Position numbers and translations under genes: made by a program. The notes under the pieces are model-generated. The model was given only the letters and a program-made list of their open reading frames with translations, did no database searches and was not told the origin of the DNA. A stretch of DNA of 6,923 bases from Euryarchaeota archaeon UBA40 (lineage in GTDB: Archaea; Thermoplasmatota; Poseidoniia; Poseidoniales; Thalassarchaeaceae), in the NCBI GenBank assembly GCA_002506875.1, contig DAYJ01000018.1:1-6923 (forward strand), in the 5' to 3' direction. Positions 1 through 5,463 of the stretch are shown piece by piece (the stretch's first letter is position 1; every line of letters starts with the position of its first letter).

Positions 1-567
1 AAAAAAGGAGTTCACACCGAAGCTCTAGAGTTGCATTTCGGAGCAATCGCTCCGGGAGGCTATGCATGGGTCTTCCCGAAGAACGGCTCCTCTAACATAG
101 GTATAGGAATTCAACCCAAGTTCGCACGTGGGACTTCCCTGAATATTCTTGCTAAACAGTTCATAGATTCCTACAGTGGAGATTTGGAATATGAAGGGGC
201 TGGAGCACTGCCGATGTCTGGCACTATTCGGAGCTTCATCAATGGAAAACACGTACTCGTGGGCGATTCAGCAGGGATGGTACTCCCTTCCAACGGTGCG
301 GGGATAACAATAGCAATGATTGGAGGCAGAATCGCCGGGAACGCAATCGCAGACCACCTGCTGGATGGAGTGCCTCTCGAATCTTACGAGCGTGAATGGA
401 AACATCAGATGGGGTCAGTAATGTCTAGGTCAAAACGAGCATTTGCACTCGGCTCCATCCTATTCAGGCTACCCGATCGTGTTGTGGACTTGGTATTCAA
501 TAGACTCACAAAGCCATTCATATGGCGTGCAGTAACATGCAGATCTCTCTTTGCATTAAGGGTTTGA
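1..567 (+). CDS. Geranylgeranyl reductase family protein, 3' part (probable digeranylgeranylglycerophospholipid reductase)
   Basis: The reading frame is open from base 1, so the N-terminal half, including the Rossmann dinucleotide-binding motif, lies outside the window; 188 codons remain of a family usually near 400 residues. FAD-dependent enzymes of this family reduce the double bonds of geranylgeranyl chains, in archaea mainly those of the archaeol lipid precursor at the membrane. Two signatures are visible. The substrate-pocket motif YxWxFP is YAWVFP at residues 21-26, followed by a Gly-rich strand (IGIGIQ). The second FAD-binding motif GDSAG is at residues 88-92 (bases 262-276), followed by PSNGAGI and a helix with GGRIAG, as in flavoprotein hydroxylase/reductase folds. 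The gene ends in tandem TGA stops and converges on the next gene across 39 bp with no clear terminator. A quinone side-chain reductase of the same family (MenJ-like) is an alternative, since a MenG-like gene lies nearby. The family call is firm; the substrate is inferred. Confidence 0.88.
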   Translation, partial: KKGVHTEALELHFGAIAPGGYAWVFPKNGSSNIGIGIQPKFARGTSLNILAKQFIDSYSGDLEYEGAGALPMSGTIRSFINGKHVLVGDSAGMVLPSNGAGITIAMIGGRIAGNAIADHLLDGVPLESYEREWKHQMGSVMSRSKRAFALGSILFRLPDRVVDLVFNRLTKPFIWRAVTCRSLFALRV

Positions 568-606
568 TGAATTTCAGCGGCGGCCATTCTTACCCTTTAG
601 AATGCA

Positions 607-1161
607 TTAGTTCCACCATTTCTTGGATTCTGAATTCTCGATCGGTTTATCGCCATCACTCGGATTATCTGAGGCTACTGTAGATTTCTGGTTAGAATTG
701 CGAGTTAATCCAGGCACCAAATCACACAGGTCGTCTTTTGTCCCATCAAAAACGAAAATTTGTTTTCCGCCTTCGTATACATATGTGGTGTAACTTGTAG
801 TTCTACTGCCATTATCGCTAGTACTAGTGGAAGTTCGTGTGTTTGTTGATAAATTCTCAACGTCAAACTCTCTTTTCGTATATGTGAAAAAGGGTGTAAA
901 TTGCTTCCAAAAATGAATTTTATTTTCATTTGCTTTTCTCATGAATACAGCCCTATGCTGAAATGATAAAGTTGCAACAGCCACTAGCGCGATTATTGAA
1001 AATCGAAGCCTCCACCATTCCAAAGCGACTTCATGAATAGACCAGCCCTCAAACAGAACTACTACAGATAGGATGGACATCACTCCCAGTAATACTGCTG
1101 AACCAGTGAAGAATGCCCCAGAGATACGGTTGCCTGGAAACGTTATCTTGTTATCCTGCAT
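607..1161 (-). CDS. Hypothetical two-helix membrane protein with Ser/Thr-rich segment
   Basis: I do not recognise this 184-residue protein. Residues about 15-38 and 51-68 are two hydrophobic helices separated by a short loop with Trp and acidic residues. After them comes a soluble region with basic and aromatic residues (HFWKQFTPFFTYTKREF, about 83-99), a Ser/Thr-rich stretch with few hydrophobics (about 105-126), a beta-like segment ending in KQIFVFDG, and a polar acidic tail from about 154. Two N-terminal helices followed by short strands recall membrane-anchored PH-like (bPH/DUF304-type) proteins, but that is a weak impression from pattern only. The ATG at 1161 is preferred, with GTGAT just upstream; an in-frame GTG at 1170 adds three residues. 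The gene follows the methyltransferase on the same strand, about 50 bp downstream, so they may be co-transcribed. Its base composition is much more AT-rich than its neighbours: by hand count bases 781-960 are about 34% GC against about 51% for 3001-3180. Confidence 0.7.
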   Translation of the reverse strand: MQDNKITFPGNRISGAFFTGSAVLLGVMSILSVVVLFEGWSIHEVALEWWRLRFSIIALVAVATLSFQHRAVFMRKANENKIHFWKQFTPFFTYTKREFDVENLSTNTRTSTSTSDNGSRTTSYTTYVYEGGKQIFVFDGTKDDLCDLVPGLTRNSNQKSTVASDNPSDGDKPIENSESKKWWN

Positions 1162-1172
1162 CCATATCACAC

Positions 1173-1194
1173 TCGAATAATGAGCGGTTATCGA
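1173..1194. repeat. Imperfect inverted repeat upstream of the orphan membrane gene
   Basis: TCGAATAA (1173-1180) and TTATCGA (1188-1194) are complementary apart from one extra A, with a 7-base loop TGAGCGG. The element lies between the methyltransferase stop and the start of the membrane-protein gene, both on the minus strand. It could be a weak operator or an mRNA hairpin, or chance in AT-rich sequence. No function is claimed. Confidence 0.25.
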
Positions 1195-1213
1195 CGTCCG
1201 TCTTTACCTTTTC

Positions 1214-1921
1214 TTAGGCCTTTGCTTGCCATATGGTCGCCATGCCCGGGAATATGACCTTTGAAGAAACGTCTTTGAATCCAACTTCCTCAAGCATCCT
1301 GACATAATCCCCAGTCGTCCCAAAGTGCACGTAGGTTTTCGTCAGCCATTTCCAAGGATGGTCTTGAACTCCACAGACCCATCTTGCATAGGACCCTACC
1401 CATATTTGCATGTACATTTTTCCAAGCCACCCATGCAATCGATTGATTTTCGCTGGATCCACAATAACAATCGAACCACCTGGTTTCAGAACGCGAAGAG
1501 CCTCTGAGAGGCCCTTGCGCTTGTCATACCAGTCCCTGAAGGAGAAGAGGGAACAAACGCCGTCGAAGGTCGAATCATCAAAGGGAAGAGATTCGGCTTC
1601 ACCTTTGACAAAAGACGCGTCAGAATCACCCCTTTCCCTTCTCTTTGAATTCACACGAGGCTCCGCCGCTGCGATCATCGAGGGTATGGGGTCGAGACAA
1701 ACTAAGTCCCGCCCTTCGACAATTTCAGCAAAGGATCCAGGCCCACAACCAATTTCCAATATTTTTCCTTCCCCGGGCAAACGGCTAGCCACCATTCTAC
1801 GCCATCTACTAACTTGACCAACAGTGGCAAAACGATTGATTCGGTCGTATACGGGGATGGTTGCCTCGAGATTATTTTGAAGCTCGTTCCAGTCGACTTC
1901 GCCCATCCCCTCCGTGTCCAT
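1214..1921 (-). CDS. UbiE/MenG-like SAM-dependent methyltransferase
   Basis: This class I methyltransferase is about 235 residues long from the ATG at 1921. Numbering from that Met, the region around residue 24 (VYDRINRFATVGQVSRWRR) matches the N-terminal YDxxNxxxSxGxxxxWR signature of UbiE/MenG, the enzymes that C-methylate demethylmenaquinone. SAM motif I is ILEIGCGPG at about 54-62, the acidic residue ending strand beta-2 is in LVCLDP, and the post-motif region LRVLKPGGSIVIVDPAK is canonical. The C-terminal MLEEVGFKDV and a final hydrophobic strand complete the fold. The family FGxRN motif is altered to FSFRD, so the substrate is less certain than the fold. An upstream in-frame TTG (1975) would put the start inside the promoter region and is unlikely. 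An ATG at 1906, preceded by ggagggg with only about 2 bases of spacing, is an alternative. The likely role is menaquinone or a related quinone. The gene is divergent from the ATP synthase operon. Confidence 0.8.
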   Translation of the reverse strand: MDTEGMGEVDWNELQNNLEATIPVYDRINRFATVGQVSRWRRMVASRLPGEGKILEIGCGPGSFAEIVEGRDLVCLDPIPSMIAAAEPRVNSKRRERGDSDASFVKGEAESLPFDDSTFDGVCSLFSFRDWYDKRKGLSEALRVLKPGGSIVIVDPAKINRLHGWLGKMYMQIWVGSYARWVCGVQDHPWKWLTKTYVHFGTTGDYVRMLEEVGFKDVSSKVIFPGMATIWQAKA

Positions 1922-1938
1922 GTGACTCGCTATAGACG

Positions 1939-2015
1939 GGGGGTATTTGGCACATTGTGAAACTATCAACCCCAACAGAACTTATGCGACGTATTGGTCA
2001 ACATGATATACCCCC
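1939..2015. promoter_or_regulatory. Divergent promoter region with inverted GGGGGTAT / ATACCCCC pair
   Basis: This lies between the methyltransferase and the ATP synthase operon. GGGGGTAT (1939-1946) on the plus strand is the exact inverse of ATACCCCC (2008-2015). Read in each gene's own direction, both genes therefore have an A/T-rich, TATA-like element ending in ATACCCCC: GATATACCCCC for the operon and AAATACCCCCC for the methyltransferase. If these are box A elements, transcription would begin about 25 bases on: near 2033, some 15 bases before the ahaH start, and near 1922, almost leaderless for the ATG at 1921. The C-run could instead be a shared regulator site. The repeat is directly visible; the promoter role is inferred from position. 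Confidence 0.45.
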
Positions 2016-2047
2016 TTTCGATGGGTCCGCACGAATAGGCGGTTACC

Positions 2048-2362
2048 ATGAGCAAGAATGATGTTCTCAAAGCCATAAGAGAAGCAGAATCAGAAGCTCA
2101 AAACATCCTCGATGAAGCCGGCAAAGAAGCCTCTTCAATCGTATCAACAGCACGAAGCGATGCCTCTGAGATTGTAGCAAAAGGACGAGTCCAGGCAGAA
2201 GCCGGAGCACAAGAATTAATCTCATCTGCCCGAAAGGAAGCTGAGAAGAAAGCCCAGAAAACGAGGAATTCAGGACAAAAAGATCTAGACAAGATCCGCT
2301 CAGAAGGAGAAGCGAATAGAAAAACTGCCGTAGATGCAATAATCAACTCTTTCGTCGAATAA
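2048..2362 (+). CDS. ahaH: A-type ATP synthase subunit H (peripheral stalk)
   Basis: This is a short 104-residue protein rich in Ala, Glu, Lys and Ser with almost no aromatic residues, reading as one long helix with hydrophobic residues spaced as in a coiled coil (from DVLKAIREAESEAQNILDEAGKEA to about residue 95). That is the form of AhaH/subunit G-type proteins, which pair with subunit E to make the peripheral stalks that stop the catalytic head from turning with the rotor. It is the first gene of the operon, as in methanogen aha operons, and ends 14 bases before subunit I. The start ATG is preceded by a weak AGGCGG and, further up, a TATA-like element near 2005-2010, suggesting a short leader. 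Sequence alone identifies such low-complexity stalk proteins poorly, so the call rests mainly on operon position, length and coiled-coil pattern. Confidence 0.88.
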   Translation: MSKNDVLKAIREAESEAQNILDEAGKEASSIVSTARSDASEIVAKGRVQAEAGAQELISSARKEAEKKAQKTRNSGQKDLDKIRSEGEANRKTAVDAIINSFVE

Positions 2363-2376
2363 TTACTTCTATACCG

Positions 2377-4509
2377 GTGGTCGAAAAGATGTCTGGCGAG
2401 TACACCAACAAGAAAGTTGGCCGACTGATTGCTGCCGGCTCTAGGTCAGCAATCGATGATGTCGTCAGCGTGGTCTCAAGATTGAAGGCAATACACATGA
2501 ATGAGTATGAGGATGATCAGGAGGGGTTTAGCCTTGGGTCGCCGTCCTCCCGCAATGACGTCCTTGGAAGCCAGGTTTCCACATACAGGTCGATTGTCAC
2601 GCAGACAGGTGCAACAGGACCTTCCGACACTGTCCCGATCGACGAGGCAAGGAAGATGGTCGATGGCGATTTTTACTCATCAGTCCAACAAGTAATGGAG
2701 TCATTTTCAAGAATCGATCAGATTGAAGATGAGATTAACTCAATTGAAGCAAGTACTGAGATCCTAAGGACCCTAGAGCCTCTTGGCATAGACCTTCATC
2801 TACTAGGGGGGTACACTTCCATTTCCTCTTTTGTCGGAACATGTTCTAGCCCCTCGGCAATCTCTGAGATGAATCTCCCAGATGATGCCTATGCAGAGGT
2901 TGTGGATGACGTCGTCGCAGTCTTTTGCGTCAAGCAGCATGAAGCAATGATGTCCTCGATCTTGGAGTCAGCAGGTTTCCAGGCAATTGAAGTCCCTGGG
3001 GGTGAGGGAAGCATACCCTCGATGATACAGGCTGCTGATAAGGAGCGGTCCGAGTTGGATGGAGAAAGACAAGAAATTCAGTCCAAGATAAATGCATGGA
3101 CCGAAGAGAACGGCGCAGAATTATGTGTCGGCCTCGAACTGTTGGAGCTTGATTTCTCAGAGTCCGAGGCACCCGTCAAGATAGCAGTTACAGACCACAC
3201 TTTCGTTATAGATGGCTGGATTACCGACGACAGGTCAGAGGAAGTCATAGGTGCACTCAGCCCATATTGCACATACACAGAGTATGAGGCGGTACGTCCG
3301 ACCATTTTCCACCACGACGATGATGGGCACCACTCATCCGAGCCAAAACCCCCTGTAGCGTTTGGCGATCACCAAGCATCAGCCCCGATGGAACTGCTTA
3401 CTGATGCAATTGGAAGATCAGATTATGGAAGGATGGACCCAACAGTCTTCATGCTTTTCTCATATCCCCTCTTTTTCGGTCTGATGCTTGGGGACATGGC
3501 TTACGGCCTCCTAACAATCTCTCTTGGATTGTTCATCAGGCGATCATTCCCCAGCGATAAAACAGATCAACTAATGAGGTATTTCGGGATGCTTCTCATC
3601 TACATTGGTTCAGCAACGGTTTTCTTCGGATATATGTATGGAGAATTCGCAGGCTTTGAGTTCCTGCCCCACATAGAAGCTAAGTATGCAACAGAAGATG
3701 TTTGTAAATACACGTGGGAGCACGGTGCTTGCTTCAAGGATGCATACGATGTCCCCGCATGGGTCTCATGGATGACCGCTCTGTACCCTGATGGCGGCAG
3801 AATTCACTACGTACTCGAGTTGCCCTACAGCCTAACCTTCGCATTCCCGTTCCATCGAGTATCATCAGACCTGATGAATTTGATCGTCATCGCAATATAC
3901 ATCGGAATATTCCACCTAATGGTAGGCTTCATTCTCGGCGCCATAGACGAGGTTAGAGTCGGACACGGGTGGCAGGGAGCACTCTATGGCAAGGTGTCAT
4001 GGATGATTATCATGGTTGGTGGCTTCCTTTTCTGCTACGATTTCTACAGGGAAGATTCGATCAATACCCCTGGATTGGCCCTGATTTCAGTCGGTCTGAT
4101 TCTGCTAGTCGTCCACTTGATGCACGAGGGAATGCCGTTTGCAATATCCCTGTTGTTGGCTCCGATAGAGGCCATCGGTTTACTTTCGTCCACCCTTTCT
4201 TACATCCGGCTGTTTGCTGTGGGTATTGTGGGTGTAAAGATCGCCTACGCTGGCAACGATATGCTCTACTCGGCAGCGATAGAAAATTTCGCAGACGGTG
4301 GACTTGGAATCTTGTTGGGGCTCCTCGCTCTTGTTGGCTGGTTCGGAGTCCAAATGTTTGCATGGGTCTTAGGGCTCGTCAGTCCGAATATCCATGCAGT
4401 TAGACTACATTTCGTTGAATGGATGAAACAATTCTATCTCGCCGATGGCGAGCCCTTCGAACCGTTCGGTTTCGAAGAAAGATACATTGAGGTTGATAAC
4501 ACAACATGA
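2377..4509 (+). CDS. atpI: A-type ATP synthase subunit I (membrane stator, V-ATPase a-subunit homologue)
   Basis: This 710-residue stator forms the ion half-channels against the c-ring. Residues 1 to about 345 are the cytoplasmic arm that holds the peripheral stalks, with helical stretches around 110-135 and 225-250. The membrane part begins at YGRMDPT (350-356) and has about eight helices: TM1 356-372, TM2 376-388 (GDMAYG between them, like the family GDxGYG), TM3 402-424, TM4 500-526, TM5 539-557, TM6 566-584, TM7 590-625 and TM8 643-670. TM7 contains LSYIRLFA with Arg611, matching the arginine essential for proton transfer (yeast Vph1 Arg735). After TM8, IHAVRLHFVEW with Arg676 matches the second conserved Arg region. 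Two oddities are a His/Asp cluster at 312-319 and a long outward loop (about 425-498) with Cys443 and Cys452. The GTG start gives an MVEKM N-terminus like other family members; the ATG at 2389, with GGTGGTC six bases upstream, is an equally possible start. Confidence 0.96.
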   Translation: MVEKMSGEYTNKKVGRLIAAGSRSAIDDVVSVVSRLKAIHMNEYEDDQEGFSLGSPSSRNDVLGSQVSTYRSIVTQTGATGPSDTVPIDEARKMVDGDFYSSVQQVMESFSRIDQIEDEINSIEASTEILRTLEPLGIDLHLLGGYTSISSFVGTCSSPSAISEMNLPDDAYAEVVDDVVAVFCVKQHEAMMSSILESAGFQAIEVPGGEGSIPSMIQAADKERSELDGERQEIQSKINAWTEENGAELCVGLELLELDFSESEAPVKIAVTDHTFVIDGWITDDRSEEVIGALSPYCTYTEYEAVRPTIFHHDDDGHHSSEPKPPVAFGDHQASAPMELLTDAIGRSDYGRMDPTVFMLFSYPLFFGLMLGDMAYGLLTISLGLFIRRSFPSDKTDQLMRYFGMLLIYIGSATVFFGYMYGEFAGFEFLPHIEAKYATEDVCKYTWEHGACFKDAYDVPAWVSWMTALYPDGGRIHYVLELPYSLTFAFPFHRVSSDLMNLIVIAIYIGIFHLMVGFILGAIDEVRVGHGWQGALYGKVSWMIIMVGGFLFCYDFYREDSINTPGLALISVGLILLVVHLMHEGMPFAISLLLAPIEAIGLLSSTLSYIRLFAVGIVGVKIAYAGNDMLYSAAIENFADGGLGILLGLLALVGWFGVQMFAWVLGLVSPNIHAVRLHFVEWMKQFYLADGEPFEPFGFEERYIEVDNTT

Positions 4510-4533
4510 TATTCCTGCAAAGCATGGAAAAAA

Positions 4534-4538
4534 GGAGG
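4534..4538 (+). promoter_or_regulatory. Strong Shine-Dalgarno setting the atpK start
   Basis: GGAGG lies 8 bases upstream of the ATG at 4547 in a purine-rich, A-rich stretch. It decides the start: the longer in-frame opening at 4445 overlaps the end of atpI and would add 34 non-conserved residues before the leader peptide. A strong, unstructured site fits a subunit needed in many copies per enzyme. Confidence 0.8.
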
Positions 4539-4546
4539 AAAAGAAA

Positions 4547-4840
4547 ATGAAGAAAAATATGATGAAAGGAACAAGCGCTCTGATGGTTTTAACCTCGATT
4601 GCAATGATTGCCTCGGTGGTCTCCGCCCAGGAAACTACGTCCTACGAATGGGACGCTGCCAAGTTGGGGGCTGGAATAGCTCTCGGACTTTGTGGAATCG
4701 GTACTGGTATGAGCCAGAGCCAGATCGGAGCCGCAGCAGTGGGAATGGTCGCTGAAGGCGGTAACTTCGGTAGAGCTCTACTGTTCACCGTTCTGCCAGA
4801 GACAATCGTACTCTTCGGACTACTAGCGTTCTTCCTCTGA
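4547..4840 (+). CDS. atpK: A-type ATP synthase subunit K (c-ring proteolipid) with N-terminal leader
   Basis: This 97-residue subunit forms the rotating c-ring. Residues 1-27 look like a Sec leader: a Lys-rich start (MKKNMMKG), a hydrophobic core (about 11-25) and a VSA|Q cleavage pattern after Ala27. The mature part is a single hairpin. TM1 (about 38-68) has GIGTG and SQSQIGAAAVG; a short cytoplasmic loop (AEGGNFGR) follows; TM2 (about 77-97) carries the ion-binding carboxylate Glu85 in LPET. In c subunits both ends face outward, so a cleavable leader fits the topology. Gln57 or Gln59 in TM1 together with Glu85-Thr86 resembles the ligand set found in Na+-binding c subunits, though Q and ET also occur in proton-using A-type rings, so the coupling ion cannot be decided here. 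The 8-kDa-class single hairpin, not a fused multi-hairpin, implies a ring of many carboxylates. The gene lies 37 bases after atpI. Confidence 0.95.
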   Translation: MKKNMMKGTSALMVLTSIAMIASVVSAQETTSYEWDAAKLGAGIALGLCGIGTGMSQSQIGAAAVGMVAEGGNFGRALLFTVLPETIVLFGLLAFFL

Positions 4841-4841
4841 G

Positions 4842-4856
4842 CATCTAGCTTAGATG
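4842..4856 (+). repeat. Small hairpin directly after atpK
   Basis: CATCTA (4842-4847) and TAGATG (4851-4856) form a perfect 6-bp stem around a 3-base GCT loop, one base past the atpK stop and 28 bases before atpE. There is no following U-run, so a full terminator is unlikely. A processing or 3'-end stabilising structure that raises c-subunit mRNA relative to downstream genes is possible. The stem is short and A/T-rich, so it may also be chance. Confidence 0.35.
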
Positions 4857-4884
4857 GATAAGAACACGCAAATGAGGATGTATT

Positions 4885-5448
4885 ATGTCTCTTGAAGCGC
4901 TTTCAAGTCAAATTGAGGCTGAAGCCAAAGCAGAGGCTAAGGCGATTATCAAGGCCGCCGAAGATCAGGCCAAGGGAATACGCTCTGAAGCAGAGGCTGA
5001 GGCCGAGAATCATATGAAACAGGCTCTTTCTAGGGCTGAAAAAGATGCTGAGCAAATATCTGTAGAGGTAGTTGCGAGCGTCAGACAGCAGAACCAGAAT
5101 GCGGGCCTAATAGCTCGAAGAGCCGTTCTCGATAATACCTATCAAGCTGCTAGAGAAGCCGTTTCAGCATCTAAAATGAAAGGTAGAAACGCATTGATCA
5201 AGACTCTAATCAAGGAAGCAAAATCTGAAGCGACCAAAGATATGGTCTTACATCCCGTCGAAGTTGATAGATCAACAATTGAGAAGGAGAAGTCCGGATT
5301 CAAGATGGGAGATTCGATAGAAGGGCTCGGAGGATTCACTCTGGAGTCTTCTGATGGATCGATATTGCTAGACTATCGATTCGATGGTAAACTAGACGCT
5401 GCTTGGAAGAAGTCTCTTTCAGAAGTGAATAAGATTCTATTTGGATAA
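4885..5448 (+). CDS. atpE: A-type ATP synthase subunit E (peripheral stalk)
   Basis: This 187-residue protein has the two-part layout of the V/A-type E subunit. Residues 1 to about 95 are a long Ala/Glu/Lys-rich coiled coil (EAEAKAEAKAIIKAAEDQA and onward) that pairs with subunit H. Residues about 100-187 are a mixed alpha/beta domain that binds the top of the A3B3 head. The C-terminal domain shows the family pattern: a Gly-Gly-Phe turn at 149-151, then ESSDGSILLDYRFDGKLDAAW, and a final helix ending in ILFG. The ATG is preceded by GAGG with 7 bases of spacing. The gene sits between K and C as in other archaeal operons, ending 15 bases before atpC. Length and domain order are normal. Confidence 0.94.
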   Translation: MSLEALSSQIEAEAKAEAKAIIKAAEDQAKGIRSEAEAEAENHMKQALSRAEKDAEQISVEVVASVRQQNQNAGLIARRAVLDNTYQAAREAVSASKMKGRNALIKTLIKEAKSEATKDMVLHPVEVDRSTIEKEKSGFKMGDSIEGLGGFTLESSDGSILLDYRFDGKLDAAWKKSLSEVNKILFG

Positions 5449-5456
5449 AGGAGGGG
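5449..5456 (+). promoter_or_regulatory. Shine-Dalgarno of atpC
   Basis: AGGAGGGG begins immediately after the atpE stop codon and lies 7 bases before the ATG at 5464. It is one of the strongest ribosome binding sites in the operon, so subunit C is probably initiated independently of translation of E. Confidence 0.75.
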
Positions 5457-5463
5457 AATTGGA

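Noticed and set aside
568..606. Possible bidirectional terminator between the convergent genes
   Set aside because: There is no convincing stem-loop or long T-run in the 39 bases; only CTTACCCTTTT-like sequence, too weak to call.
1500..1515. GCCTC-TGA-GAGGC hairpin as a possible regulatory element
   Set aside because: It lies inside the methyltransferase coding sequence with no associated U-run or start site; a 5-bp stem there is easily chance.
1410..1817. 135-codon open frame on the plus strand
   Set aside because: It lies wholly antisense to the methyltransferase gene, whose SAM-binding motifs are clear. Its translation is rich in Arg, Ser and Pro with no recognisable domain.
1922..1975. 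N-terminal extension of the methyltransferase to TTG 1975
   Set aside because: It would cross the TATA-like/C-run motif, uses a rare start, and adds residues with no match to the UbiE/MenG N-terminus.
2067..2339. 90-codon, Leu/Arg-rich minus-strand frame opposite ahaH
   Set aside because: The Leu runs are the reverse complement of the Ala/Glu/Lys-rich coiled-coil codons of subunit H, so it is a composition artefact.
3969..4403. 144-codon plus-strand frame inside atpI
   Set aside because: It is out of frame within the conserved membrane domain of AtpI, including the essential Arg611 region. Its translation has shadow-like composition.
4445..4546. Longer start for atpK overlapping atpI
   Set aside because: The added 34 residues are a shadow of the atpI end, while GGAGG at 4534-4538 and a leader peptide mark 4547 as the start.
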